Shown: piece by piece, positions 9,061-18,304 of the stretch | Layout of the letters: each line of letters opens with the position of its first letter | Numbering within the stretch: the first letter of the stretch is position 1 | DNA from: Bacteroidota bacterium | Lineage (GTDB): Bacteria > Bacteroidota > Bacteroidia > NS11-12g > UBA9320 | Assembly (NCBI GenBank): GCA_018700895.1 | Contig: JABIUV010000056.1 | Location: 53,532-117,531 of the forward strand | Reading direction: 5' to 3' | DNA length: 64,000 nt | Position numbers and translations under genes: made by a program | Notes under the pieces: model-generated | What the model was told of the DNA's origin: nothing | What the model saw: the letters and a program-made list of their open reading frames with translations, nothing else | Database searches by the model: none

Positions 9061-10015
9061 AGAGTCTGTATGGAATATTACTGAGAGCAACTTTAACGTA
9101 TTGTGCCTTCAGATATTTCAATACCAAGCCAAAAATAATACGGTATTTGCTGAATACCTACAACTAATTGACAAAGACCCCAATTCTATTCATCATTACA
9201 CCCAAATACCCTTCTTACCTATTTCGTTTTTCAAAACACACAAAGTGGTAAGTTCAGATTTTAGCCCGCATAAGATTTTTGAGAGTAGCAGCACAACGGG
9301 GAGAGGGACATCTCAACATTGGGTGAAACAATTGGATGATTATCATACCAACTGCAGAAAGATCATATCACAACGCTTGGGGAGCTTGAAAGAATACAAT
9401 ATTAGTGCACTCCTACCCAACTACCTAGAACGCGAAAATTCATCGCTGGTGAGTATGGTATCGCACCTTATGAAACACAACGAACAAGCAGAACAATTTT
9501 ATTTATATAATCATTCAGACTTATATGATAGGCTCAGTTCATCTTCTAAAAAACAACTTTTATTTGGAGTAAGTTTTGCCTTGCTTGATTTTGCAGAGCA
9601 GTATCACTTGGCCAGCGACAACCTTACGATAATAGAGACTGGTGGGATGAAGGGTCGTAAAAAAGAGCTAACCAAGGCAGAGGTATACCAGCAGTTAAAG
9701 TCAGCATTCCCTGAGGCCACCATTCGCTCGGAGTATGGGATGACCGAATTGCTAAGTCAGGCGTACAGTGATGAGAACGCCATTTACTCATGTCCACCCT
9801 GGATGAAGGTGCTCCCAAGAGCCGACAATGACCCATTGAGTAATAAGAGCAACGGTAAAACAGCAGCACTTAACATCATAGATCTTGCTAATTTGCACTC
9901 GTGCAGCTTTATAGCAACGGATGACTTGGGTTCGGTATATGCCGACGGCACTTTTGAAGTAACAGGTAGATTAGACCACAGCGACATACGAGGATGCAGC
10001 CTTATGGTCGTTTAA
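9041..10015 (+). CDS. LuxE-like acyl-protein synthetase family protein
   Basis: This protein of about 325 residues resembles the LuxE/acyl-protein synthetase family (adenylating enzymes acting on fatty acyl groups). Visible motifs are ESSSTTGRGTS (about residues 80-90, nucleotide-binding loop of the family), ETGGMKGRKKE (about 205-215), EYGMTELLSQAY (about 240-250, the YGMTE adenylation motif) and GSVYADGTFEVTGRLDHSDIRG near the C-terminus. It is cytoplasmic with no signal. ATG at 9041 is chosen because it follows the -7 element by 8 bases and gives the family's usual N-terminus. The acyl acceptor is not known; it could act in surface lipid or polysaccharide modification. Confidence 0.7.
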   Translation: MISLPSIESVWNITESNFNVLCLQIFQYQAKNNTVFAEYLQLIDKDPNSIHHYTQIPFLPISFFKTHKVVSSDFSPHKIFESSSTTGRGTSQHWVKQLDDYHTNCRKIISQRLGSLKEYNISALLPNYLERENSSLVSMVSHLMKHNEQAEQFYLYNHSDLYDRLSSSSKKQLLFGVSFALLDFAEQYHLASDNLTIIETGGMKGRKKELTKAEVYQQLKSAFPEATIRSEYGMTELLSQAYSDENAIYSCPPWMKVLPRADNDPLSNKSNGKTAALNIIDLANLHSCSFIATDDLGSVYADGTFEVTGRLDHSDIRGCSLMVV

Positions 10016-10029
10016 CCATTGCTTCAAGC

Positions 10030-10037
10030 TATATTTG
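10030..10037 (+). promoter_or_regulatory. -7 promoter element (TATATTTG)
   Basis: TATATTTG ends 6 bases before the ATG at 10044, in the short gap behind the LuxE-like gene. It suggests independent transcription of the lipoprotein gene. Confidence 0.5.
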
Positions 10038-10043
10038 CTAGCA

Positions 10044-10541
10044 ATGAAAAAGTCTCTTTACCTTATTGCCTTGCTATTAGCAGCGTGTTCATCTGAGCAA
10101 GAAACATTTACCCATACGCTAAACCACCATACTGGACTAACAACTGGAACTATATTTTATATACAAGAAGCAACAGGAATAGGTGCAACGGGAGCCCTTG
10201 ACCTGATGGAGGCATCTGAACCCATACTCATGATATCATTAGACTCTACATCCGTAAATCTAACAGAAGTAGAAACAGGCAACTATACCATTTCCTTGAA
10301 AAACGAAAGTGGTGTATCTTCATTCACCGAGATACCTGAAAAATATTTAAATATGAATGCCGGTGTGTACTTTTCTCGCAAAGTGTACGAATCTAACTTC
10401 CCGCAAGAATGGGCTCCTATGAAAGGGACAGACTACACCACACTCTATATCAGTAGTGCACAAGACAACCAAGTTTTCTATATTCAAGTAGTCGCCACTG
10501 GAACGAATAAAAAAATCGCCATGCACTCGGAAGATTATTAA
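10044..10541 (+). CDS. Unknown lipoprotein
   Basis: 165 residues beginning with a clear lipoprotein signal (MKKSLYLIALLLAACSS, lipobox LAAC at about 12-15). The mature part is Thr/Ser-rich and predicted beta-stranded, with no motif I recognise. An upstream in-frame TTG at 10035 lies within the -7 promoter element, so ATG at 10044 is the better start. It is probably anchored in the outer membrane or its periplasmic face. Function unknown. Confidence 0.7.
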   Translation: MKKSLYLIALLLAACSSEQETFTHTLNHHTGLTTGTIFYIQEATGIGATGALDLMEASEPILMISLDSTSVNLTEVETGNYTISLKNESGVSSFTEIPEKYLNMNAGVYFSRKVYESNFPQEWAPMKGTDYTTLYISSAQDNQVFYIQVVATGTNKKIAMHSEDY

Positions 10542-10591
10542 GCTTTTAGCATACAGCAATCTAAGATTATCTCCTTTTTGAGTGTTATGTA

Positions 10592-11956
10592 TTAAGTTGC
10601 TTGCACCCTGAGTAATTGATATATTTTGGGTAATGGATTCGCTAAAAATCCATTGACGATACGTTTCGTGTCATTATTGTTTTTGTAGGGCTGTATACAA
10701 TCTTGTAAATCGTCCGCATTATGCACTAGCTCTTGTTCTACAAAACCAAAACCGGTGTAGTCACCCTCATTGATCTGGACCACTGCTCTCTCCTGCTTGG
10801 TTCTCCCGGGGCCAATGATGAAAGCTGACATCTTCTCGTCTTTATTATCTGCGGCCTCCATTACACGAAGGTTATACTCAGCCTTGGTTTCATCACCCGA
10901 GCATACAGCACAACCACTCCCTAGGTAACACGCTCCCTTAGTCCGTTCTAAGCCAGTGTACTTAGGACAAAGTTTATGTTGCTCAACTAAGCGATATAAG
11001 TGATCCTTAGCCATCGTCATAGACGTAAAGCTACGAATACTGTTTTTAGCATATTTTTTCAAGAATACTTCAAATCGCAATACGCCATCCTGCCCTTCGT
11101 AGTAACACACATGATAATCGTGGCTCTTGTTTTTCTGAGCTTTATTATATGGAGGGTAATGTTTTTTTATCTCGTCACTCTCTAGCAATAAGGCTACAAG
11201 CTCGTTGCCGGTCTCTACACAACTCACGTGATGTATCTCTCGCAATAGTTCGCTTTTCTTGCGGCTTTTTTCCGTAAAATGTGTGGTGATACGTTTTTTT
11301 ATATCCTTGGCCTTGCCTACATACAGTATGTCCATACTTTCTCCTATGAGATAGTATACTCCTGCAGTATTGGGCAGATCCTCAAATTCTTTTTTCTCCA
11401 AGTTGGGAGGCAGCATCGCCTCTCTGTTCAGCTGATTGAGCGAATAGTAAATGAAATCTTCTTTATCCTTAGTGACCAAAAGATGGAACAACTCCACCGT
11501 AGCCATCGTATCTCCCATAGCTCGGTGTCTGCTATGATTTTCTATACCCAATGCCGGACAAATTTTGCCTAAAGAATACGACGGGTGTCCCGGTATGATG
11601 CCGCGTGATAAACGCACGGTACACAGTTTCTTTTTGTTAAACGTAATTCCGAGATCGTCAAAGTGATTTTTGATAATACCGTAATCAAAACTGACATTAT
11701 GGGCTATGAACACCGTATCCTCCAAAAATGCTAGCAGGTCTTGAGCCACATCCTCAAATCTAGGAGCATCCTCTACCATAGCATTGGTTATACCAGTAAG
11801 CAGTGTAATAGACTTAGGAATAAAAACTTCGGGGTTTATGAGTGTCTCGTAAGACCCTAGTACTTTTTCTCCATCTGTTTTTACGGCGGCTATTTCGGTA
11901 ATCCTATTACCGTGGGACCCTCCCGTGGTCTCTATATCTACTACGGTATAGATCAA
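10592..11956 (-). CDS. DnaQ-like exonuclease fused to a UvrC/Cho-like GIY-YIG endonuclease
   Basis: 454 residues in two nuclease modules. Residues 1-165 are a DEDDh 3'-5' exonuclease: DIE (Asp7, Glu9), HNVSFDYG (Asp91) and HRAMGD (His144, Asp149). Residues about 195-275 are a GIY-YIG domain (GVYYL, ILYVGKAKDIKKR with Arg222, and LLLESDEIKKHYPPYN). The C-terminus carries a UvrC/Cho-like cysteine cluster (ACYLGSGCAVCSG). Such fusions are known in Bacteroidota and Actinobacteria and are usually annotated as Pol III epsilon/UvrC-like; a repair role is inferred. TTG at 11956 follows the moxR stop without a gap and gives the exact N-terminus of the exonuclease fold. Confidence 0.85.
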   Translation of the reverse strand: MIYTVVDIETTGGSHGNRITEIAAVKTDGEKVLGSYETLINPEVFIPKSITLLTGITNAMVEDAPRFEDVAQDLLAFLEDTVFIAHNVSFDYGIIKNHFDDLGITFNKKKLCTVRLSRGIIPGHPSYSLGKICPALGIENHSRHRAMGDTMATVELFHLLVTKDKEDFIYYSLNQLNREAMLPPNLEKKEFEDLPNTAGVYYLIGESMDILYVGKAKDIKKRITTHFTEKSRKKSELLREIHHVSCVETGNELVALLLESDEIKKHYPPYNKAQKNKSHDYHVCYYEGQDGVLRFEVFLKKYAKNSIRSFTSMTMAKDHLYRLVEQHKLCPKYTGLERTKGACYLGSGCAVCSGDETKAEYNLRVMEAADNKDEKMSAFIIGPGRTKQERAVVQINEGDYTGFGFVEQELVHNADDLQDCIQPYKNNNDTKRIVNGFLANPLPKIYQLLRVQAT

Positions 11957-12922
11957 TTAAAAGATGCTTTCGATAATACTATCGGCACTTACTCCTTCTG
12001 CCTCGGCTTTGTAGTTTCTTACCACTCGGTGTCTGAGCACCATTTTAGCTACGGCCTGTACATCTTCGATATCTGGCGAATATTTACCATTCATAAGAGC
12101 ATTAGCCTTGGCTCCTACGATCAAGTATTGCGATGCACGAGGACCTGCTCCGAAATCTACATACTCGTTTATTTTATCGGTTGCGAGTTCTCTCCCTTTT
12201 CTGGTTTTACCTACTAACCTTACTGCGTATTCATATACATTATCTGCTACTGGCACTTTACGTACTAAGTTTTGGAAACCGATTATCTCGTCTTGACTTA
12301 CTACACTATTAATAGTTACACTCTTATATGTTGTTGTTGCCTTCACGATATCTATCTCCTCCTGAGTCGTGGGATAGTCTAGCACCATATTAAACATAAA
12401 ACGGTCTAATTGAGCCTCAGGGAGTGGGTAAGTTCCCTCTTGCTCTATGGGATTTTGTGTTGCCAATACAAAAAATGGTTTGGGCAAGGGATGGTTTACC
12501 CCACCTACCGTTACATTTTTTTCCTGCATAGCCTCCAGCAGAGCAGCTTGTGTTTTGGGTGGTGTACGGTTTATCTCATCTGCCAACACTATATTGGCAA
12601 ATACTGGTCCTTTGTTAAACTTAAAGTTTCTGCTTTTGTCCAAAATCTCAGACCCAACAATATCACTTGGCATAAGATCTGGAGTAAACTGTACACGGTT
12701 AAAACTCATATCCAAGGCTTCACTAATTGTTTTTATCAGCAATGTTTTTGCTAAGCCTGGCACACCAATAAGGAGTGCGTGACCATTACTAATTATACTC
12801 GTAATGACACCATTTACCACTTCCTCTTGACCGATAATTACTTTACCAATCTCTTTTTTCAGCTCCTGCACCTTTAATACGAGGCTATCAGCAGCTTTTC
12901 TGTCGTCGCTAAAATCTATCAT
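11957..12922 (-). CDS. MoxR-family AAA+ ATPase
   Basis: 321 residues, the usual MoxR length. Walker A variant GVPGLAKT at 53-60, Walker B VLADEINRTPPKTQ, sensor LATQNPIEQEGTYPLPEAQLD and the C-terminal lid GPRAS. MoxR ATPases act as cytoplasmic chaperones, often for metal insertion or with von Willebrand factor A partners, but no DUF58/vWA gene is beside it. It is packed between the surA-like gene (stop adjoining its ATG) and the nuclease fusion, which suggests co-transcription with the foldase operon. Confidence 0.9.
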   Translation of the reverse strand: MIDFSDDRKAADSLVLKVQELKKEIGKVIIGQEEVVNGVITSIISNGHALLIGVPGLAKTLLIKTISEALDMSFNRVQFTPDLMPSDIVGSEILDKSRNFKFNKGPVFANIVLADEINRTPPKTQAALLEAMQEKNVTVGGVNHPLPKPFFVLATQNPIEQEGTYPLPEAQLDRFMFNMVLDYPTTQEEIDIVKATTTYKSVTINSVVSQDEIIGFQNLVRKVPVADNVYEYAVRLVGKTRKGRELATDKINEYVDFGAGPRASQYLIVGAKANALMNGKYSPDIEDVQAVAKMVLRHRVVRNYKAEAEGVSADSIIESIF

Positions 12923-14278
12923 CTAATTATTGCTCAACCCTTTCCATCCCTCTAATTCTGAGCAGTTTACATACTTTTCATCTATCCATACGTATACTTC
13001 TCCTTTAAATCCTTCCACCCAGTCGTTAATTACTGTTTCTTGCTTTTTTTCGGTAGCTAAGGTTTGAATTTTTTGGTAATCATCTTTTAGATTAGCCTTG
13101 TGGGCGGGTACTACCTTACGCAGGTAAAAGAAACGATATCCTTCACTTCCGTCTACATCGGAAAATTTGGCTGGTTGCGAAAAATCACCCGGCTGCATAG
13201 ACTCTGCTTTTGCCGCAATCAACGGAGGCAAAGCTGCTACAGGGACTTGTTGAGAACCGGTACTAGGGTCTGCATAAAAACCACAGTTATCCTTAGTCTG
13301 AGCATCTGAGCTATACTTCCTCGCCACTTGGCACAGTGTCAAACTATCATTTTGCACGGCACTTATAAGCGTAGTCATTTGTTCCTTGAGTGCTACTAAA
13401 TCACTCGGCACTATGAGTGGCTTTATCAATATATGGCGTGCGTTTACTTTCTCACCTTTTCTGTCTATCACCTGTATGATATGGTAACCAAATTCCGTTT
13501 CTATTATTTCAGAAATCGAGTCCTTTTTGAGTTTGAATGCTGTCCGTTCAAAGGCACTTACCATTTGTCCACGAGCAAAATAACCAAGCTCGCCTCCATT
13601 CACCGAAGTCCCCTTGTCATCACTGTTACTTTTAGCAGCAAAGTCAAACGAGTAACGTCCGCTTATGATGTCCTCCCTTAGTTTTTCCAAGGTTTCATAA
13701 GCATACTGCTTTGCAAATTCACTTGGCTTTGGCTTCATAGAAACGAGGGCAAATTCCACTTCTTTTCCGAAATTTGGCAGACTATCCATCGGTATATCTG
13801 CAAAAAATAATCTTACATCTGTAGGTGATGCTTTTACATCTGCTACCAAGCCTTGCTGCACTTTCTGTGTTATAATTTGCTCCTCAATCTTAGGCCTCAT
13901 TTGTGCTTTGTACTCATCTACACTTTTCCCAAGATATTGTTCTAATCTAGCCTCTCCACCTATCTGTGATGCATAGTATTGGATACGTCTATTCACCTCC
14001 TCATCTACTCGTGCTGCTTCGGCATAGGTACTATCTACTTCTCCCTTGTGTAGATAAAGTTTCTGAATAACAAGCTGATTTAAAATCTCACACTTCAAAT
14101 CACCTTCATAAAAGTTCATCTGTTTTTTAGCTTGAGCATACTCAGTCTCTAGCTCAGACTTGAGTATCACATTTTCTCCTACTACAGCTACTACTTCATC
14201 CAGTATCTGTAAATCTTTGGTCTGTGCTTGGGCTGCTATACTTGCTAGTAGCAGTAGCCATCCTATTGTTTTTTTCAA
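12923..14278 (-). CDS. SurA-like periplasmic peptidyl-prolyl isomerase
   Basis: 451 residues with a signal peptide (1-18, ending AQAQ), a SurA N-terminal domain (about 20-160) and two PpiC rotamase domains (about 165-268 and 280-385); GGELGYFARGQMV and FGYHIIQV mark the first. It assists folding of outer-membrane proteins. The start is TTG at 14278, whose last two bases form the TGA stop of the upstream gene (TTGA overlap), indicating translational coupling. The second rotamase domain is more divergent (CGFYAD in place of the GELG motif). Confidence 0.88.
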   Translation of the reverse strand: MKKTIGWLLLLASIAAQAQTKDLQILDEVVAVVGENVILKSELETEYAQAKKQMNFYEGDLKCEILNQLVIQKLYLHKGEVDSTYAEAARVDEEVNRRIQYYASQIGGEARLEQYLGKSVDEYKAQMRPKIEEQIITQKVQQGLVADVKASPTDVRLFFADIPMDSLPNFGKEVEFALVSMKPKPSEFAKQYAYETLEKLREDIISGRYSFDFAAKSNSDDKGTSVNGGELGYFARGQMVSAFERTAFKLKKDSISEIIETEFGYHIIQVIDRKGEKVNARHILIKPLIVPSDLVALKEQMTTLISAVQNDSLTLCQVARKYSSDAQTKDNCGFYADPSTGSQQVPVAALPPLIAAKAESMQPGDFSQPAKFSDVDGSEGYRFFYLRKVVPAHKANLKDDYQKIQTLATEKKQETVINDWVEGFKGEVYVWIDEKYVNCSELEGWKGLSNN

Positions 14279-15108
14279 AATATCTTTATCTCTTTATTGC
14301 TATACGCATCTTGCAGCAGTTTTGTTTCTATGGTTTTCACCAATTCTTGTTGCCGCTTTACGTAAAGTATTTCTTTTATGTTTGCCTTCTCCATCTCATA
14401 AGGAGAGGTTGCACTTCTGATCTTAAAATCAATAATTCGAATAAAATACTCGAAACCTCCGTCTACCAATCGTATGCGTTTATTGTTATTCAAAAAGTGC
14501 TCTTGGTTATAGGTATTAATCGGTATCTCTTTGAGTATATCGTCAAAAAACACCCAGCTATCCTTATCGTCAAAATAATTTCCACTATCCGCGGCTAACT
14601 CTCTCAATGTTCCAAAGACACTCTCATCTCCCGACTTAAAACTAGACCATAACAGATCTATATCATCTGTTGTACTTGGGATTTTAAAAAAAATGATTTT
14701 GATAATGTTTTGGCTCAGTTCAAATTCGTCTGAATGATTATCATAATAAGCCTGAAGCTCACCCTCGTCAAAGGTCGTATCAGCAGACTGTAGAGCAAGC
14801 TTATTGAGTACTTCGTAGGTTAATAAATCCATCCTATATTGCTCTAGTTCTGCAGACTTATCTTTCTCCTCGCTAGTTAGTTCTGTCTCCGCTTGATTCA
14901 GCAATATTTGTTTAGCTATCCATACGTTTATGTATTCCTTCACTAAGAACACACTATCCTCTACTGTAGCATCATCAGGCACCAATCTACTCAATTCCGT
15001 ATCGTATAGTTTAGCACCATACGCTTCAGCAAGCACAGTCCTATGCTCTTCTGCAGTGCAGGACCACATAAGACTCAACGACAATATGAACACAAGTACT
15101 TTATTCAA
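14275..15108 (-). CDS. SurA-like lipoprotein without a rotamase domain
   Basis: 277 residues. A lipoprotein-type signal (MNKVLVFILSLSLMWSC, Cys17) is followed by helical sequence like the SurA/PpiC chaperone N-domain (VKEYINVWIAKQILLNQAE). No PpiC motif (GELG, FGYH) is visible, so it is probably a holdase rather than an isomerase. It is sandwiched between two PpiC genes, 5 bases behind the first and overlapping the second by 3 bases, so the three are surely co-expressed. A similar middle gene is seen in related Bacteroidota operons. Confidence 0.7.
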   Translation of the reverse strand: MNKVLVFILSLSLMWSCTAEEHRTVLAEAYGAKLYDTELSRLVPDDATVEDSVFLVKEYINVWIAKQILLNQAETELTSEEKDKSAELEQYRMDLLTYEVLNKLALQSADTTFDEGELQAYYDNHSDEFELSQNIIKIIFFKIPSTTDDIDLLWSSFKSGDESVFGTLRELAADSGNYFDDKDSWVFFDDILKEIPINTYNQEHFLNNNKRIRLVDGGFEYFIRIIDFKIRSATSPYEMEKANIKEILYVKRQQELVKTIETKLLQDAYSNKEIKIF

Positions 15109-15113
15109 AAGTA

Positions 15114-17090
15114 TTATTTAGCGTAAAGACGTTGCACGTTTTCACTGTAAATTTCCACCGGATACTTGGCTTTAAGTTGTTCAATCCAATTTTTTTCCAA
15201 ATAGTTTTGATAATCGCTTGTAGCCTGCCCCATATTCTCTTTAAGCGGCTTGGTAGCGGGAGGCAGTATATTGTTTATCCGTATAAATTTCACCCTATCA
15301 TTAGCTGCCGGCAGGTCATATACTCCTTGTTTCCAATCAACTTCTGACAAAATCTCATTTTCTGCTTTTTCTGCAACTACCGTTTCTGTAGTTATGGTCA
15401 AGGCATCTTTGGTGTTGAATTTTTCTATTAGAGCACTTACGTCTTTACCTTTTTTTACTTTCTTTTTGAGTGCTTTAGCCACTTTAGCATTATTGCAACT
15501 ATATATGGTAGCATCTGCTCGCTCTTCCCACATGTAAGCAGAGGCATTCTCAGCATAAAATTCTTCGAGTCCTGTCGTATCCTTCACGGCCTTGCTCCAT
15601 ACCTCTTTATCTGTTAGTTCAAATAACAAGATGCCATCTTTATACTCCTGCATTATATACTTAAAATCTTCATACTTTAACTCAAGTTGAGACTCTTCGT
15701 AGTCTAGGTTTATTTGCTTGATGAAGTTAGCGTACATGTCAGCCACCGCGTTGTCGAGTGCCTTGTTGCTTCGGGTTTGGTTAGTTGCTACATACTTATA
15801 AAAATCACCATCGGTATAATCTTTATCTGATATCTCGCACAGCACTGCTCCCGAACCCTTATCCGCTTTATACTTACCTTCTAAGAGTGATTTGTCAAAA
15901 TTGTTTTTCACCGCATCATAACCGGCCACTTCTCTAAAATTGTTTTCTTTCTTTACTCTGCGTACGACTACCTCTTTATTTAGTTCACTACGACTATCTC
16001 GCTCCACCTTTCTTCTCAAAAATTCTTTAGAATCATCATATGAAGGTTTTGCTTTCAACTCTATACGTTTTACGATATGCCAGCTAAACTTAGTACGAAT
16101 AGGCTTACTGTAATCACCATCATTCTCCAACGTGTAGGCTAAATTTTTAAACTCGATAGGAATTCCCGCAGTTGTCCTATTGAACCAATTTAACTCCCCC
16201 CCTTTCGAATTACTATTGAAATCCTGAGAGAATTCGTCTACTAAATCATTCCAATCGGCTCCATCTTGTAATTTTTGGTATACTGCGTCAATAAGGCTTT
16301 TTGTACTATCCACCTGACCTTCGTTATAAAACTTGATGGCTATGTGAGCTACCTTAATATCTCCCAATGTTTCTCTTTTGTCTTTAACATACACAAGGTG
16401 ATAGCCAAACTGCGTGCGTATCGGCATACTTACCTCACCCACTTGGCTATTAAAAGCAGCATTTTCGAACGGATAAATCATTTGGAAAGCAGTAAAGTAT
16501 CCCAAATCACCCTTGTTTGTTTTAGCTGAAGGGTCTTCAGAGTATTGACTTGCTACAGAACCGAAACTTTCACCGTTAACAATTCTATTGCGTAATCCCA
16601 TTATTTTTTGGTAGGCGGCTAGAGAGTCCAGTGGTTTAGCATCTGCAGCACAATTAATGAGTAGGTGAGCAGCGTTCACTTCCATTTGTCTCCTGTCATA
16701 AGCCTCCTTTATCAGTCTTTCGGTGACCGTTTTATCGGTAAGATAAGGTTGAGCTAGTTGTTTTCGGTAGCCTGCCAGCTCTTGAATAAAGGCAGGAACG
16801 GTATCCATCTGAAGAGAGTACGCCTCCTTTACCTTCAATTTAAATTTCACATACAAGTCTAGGTATTCCTCTATTTCTGACTGAGTAGGAGCCAATTGGT
16901 CTCTCTTATTTTTATTAAACACACGAAGGAACTCATCACTTTGCACCATCTCATCTCCAAAACTAAAAATCGGGAAAGGCGTCTCATCCTTCGAAGAACT
17001 GTTGGTCTTCGCTATTTTTATTTGAGCTTGAGCAAACAAGACGTTGCACAGTAGTATTATTGCTGTTAATGATTTAATAAATTTTGTCAT
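15114..17090 (-). CDS. Periplasmic peptidyl-prolyl isomerase with two PpiC domains
   Basis: 658 residues. Signal peptide 1-22 (ending FAQAQ), an N-terminal SurA/PrsA-like helical region, and two PpiC rotamase domains (about 130-235 and 240-345) marked by KGDLGYF / FGYHLVYV and KGGELNWF / FSWHIVKR. The rest (about 350-658) is a helical and mixed C-terminal region without a known motif. It heads a minus-strand operon of foldases reaching moxR. Its job is probably folding of outer-membrane or T9SS cargo proteins. Confidence 0.85.
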   Translation of the reverse strand: MTKFIKSLTAIILLCNVLFAQAQIKIAKTNSSSKDETPFPIFSFGDEMVQSDEFLRVFNKNKRDQLAPTQSEIEEYLDLYVKFKLKVKEAYSLQMDTVPAFIQELAGYRKQLAQPYLTDKTVTERLIKEAYDRRQMEVNAAHLLINCAADAKPLDSLAAYQKIMGLRNRIVNGESFGSVASQYSEDPSAKTNKGDLGYFTAFQMIYPFENAAFNSQVGEVSMPIRTQFGYHLVYVKDKRETLGDIKVAHIAIKFYNEGQVDSTKSLIDAVYQKLQDGADWNDLVDEFSQDFNSNSKGGELNWFNRTTAGIPIEFKNLAYTLENDGDYSKPIRTKFSWHIVKRIELKAKPSYDDSKEFLRRKVERDSRSELNKEVVVRRVKKENNFREVAGYDAVKNNFDKSLLEGKYKADKGSGAVLCEISDKDYTDGDFYKYVATNQTRSNKALDNAVADMYANFIKQINLDYEESQLELKYEDFKYIMQEYKDGILLFELTDKEVWSKAVKDTTGLEEFYAENASAYMWEERADATIYSCNNAKVAKALKKKVKKGKDVSALIEKFNTKDALTITTETVVAEKAENEILSEVDWKQGVYDLPAANDRVKFIRINNILPPATKPLKENMGQATSDYQNYLEKNWIEQLKAKYPVEIYSENVQRLYAK

Positions 17091-17200
17091 TGATAAAATT
17101 GATATTACAAATAGAACGCGAATTTAACGATTTATGACCTTTGAAACTATCCGATCTTTAAATAATGGGCAATTGGAACATCTTAGTACAGAAAGATAAA

Positions 17201-17208
17201 TACTTTTG
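17201..17208 (+). promoter_or_regulatory. -7 promoter element (TACTTTTG) overlapping a candidate TTG start
   Basis: TACTTTTG fits the TAnnTTTG consensus, but its last three bases are the TTG (17206) proposed as start of the menE-like gene. Either the element is fortuitous or the start lies elsewhere. Confidence 0.35.
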
Positions 17209-18252
17209 AAAGAAAATAGCCAAAATTTGACACATTTCCGTGCATCATACGACCCTGATTTCAAAGAAAAAGCATTCGTAGAAAAAACTATAGCCGCGTG
17301 GCAACAAGGCTGCAAGGCATTCACCTTGTATACGTCTGGCAGCACAGGAACTCCAAAGTCCATAGTGCTGAGCCGAGCCTTGTTAGAGTGGTCTATCAAA
17401 AACACACAGTTGTCCCTAGGGTTAACAGAGGCTCAAAATCAAATTTACGTATTGTGCTGTCTTCCCGTACAAAAAACTGGCGGATTTATGCAACTAATTA
17501 GAGCATTACATCTCAATTGGCATATTCACTTTACTAATCCGACATCAAAGCCCAACTTAGATTTACTTATGGGGCACCAACAAATCGACTTAGTTTCTTT
17601 AACTCCAATGCAGCTAGAATATGTCATCCAGAATACGGTAGACTACTTTCAGAATATTAAACACGTACTGATAGGCGGAGCGGCAATAAGTTCAACGCTA
17701 AACTCTCAAATTTACCAACTGAGAAGTACCTCTAAAACCCTTTTTTGGGAAACTTACGGGATGACTGAAACTGCTAGCCACATAGCTCTAAGACAAATAG
17801 GAAAAGACACTTATTTCAAACCCCAAAAAGGCGTGCGTTTAAGCACAGATGCCAATGAACAATTAATAATATCTATTCCTGAACTAAACATTATCGTCGG
17901 TACAAATGACGTCGTAGAGAAACATACCGATGGATTTGCACTTTTAGGCAGAACAGACGATGTAATCAATAGCGGCGGTTTGAAGTTGCATCCAGCTATG
18001 CTTGAACCCCAAATCAAGAAAGTATTAAATGGCTTAGGCATCACCTATAACTTTTACTTAGGCAAGCAAATGGATAAGATCTTTGGCGAAATGGCAGTGC
18101 TAGTATTAGAAGGCAAAAGAGGCTTAATAGACGACCAACTTTTAATGACTCTAAAAGAGCAACTTCCTCCTTATCAGCATCCAAAAAAAATAGTTTGGGT
18201 AGAAAAAATAAGCTATACAGACACGGGAAAAGTGAAACGTCTACCGCTATAA
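17206..18252 (+). CDS. menE: AMP-binding ligase, o-succinylbenzoate-CoA ligase-like
   Basis: 348 residues of the short Bacteroidota MenE type. Motifs: YTSGSTGTPKS (42-52, ATP-binding loop), YGMTETASH (A5), GRTDDVINSGGLKLHP (A7/A8) and a C-terminal Lys in TDTGKVKRLPL. MenE activates o-succinylbenzoate with CoA in menaquinone synthesis; other men-type genes lie at 50689-52082. The start is uncertain: TTG at 17206 is the only start-like codon behind an in-frame TAA (17197), and it overlaps a -7 element. An ATG-initiated 21-codon frame (17134) precedes the TAA in the same phase. Confidence 0.75.
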   Translation: MKENSQNLTHFRASYDPDFKEKAFVEKTIAAWQQGCKAFTLYTSGSTGTPKSIVLSRALLEWSIKNTQLSLGLTEAQNQIYVLCCLPVQKTGGFMQLIRALHLNWHIHFTNPTSKPNLDLLMGHQQIDLVSLTPMQLEYVIQNTVDYFQNIKHVLIGGAAISSTLNSQIYQLRSTSKTLFWETYGMTETASHIALRQIGKDTYFKPQKGVRLSTDANEQLIISIPELNIIVGTNDVVEKHTDGFALLGRTDDVINSGGLKLHPAMLEPQIKKVLNGLGITYNFYLGKQMDKIFGEMAVLVLEGKRGLIDDQLLMTLKEQLPPYQHPKKIVWVEKISYTDTGKVKRLPL

Positions 18253-18292
18253 TCACTACAATTTTGCTACACGTACTTATTGTTCATTCACG

Positions 18293-18300
18293 TACTTTTG
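18293..18300 (+). promoter_or_regulatory. -7 promoter element (TACTTTTG) for trmB
   Basis: TACTTTTG ends 4 bases before the GTG start at 18305, so the transcript would be nearly or fully leaderless. Confidence 0.55.
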
Positions 18301-18304
18301 CACA

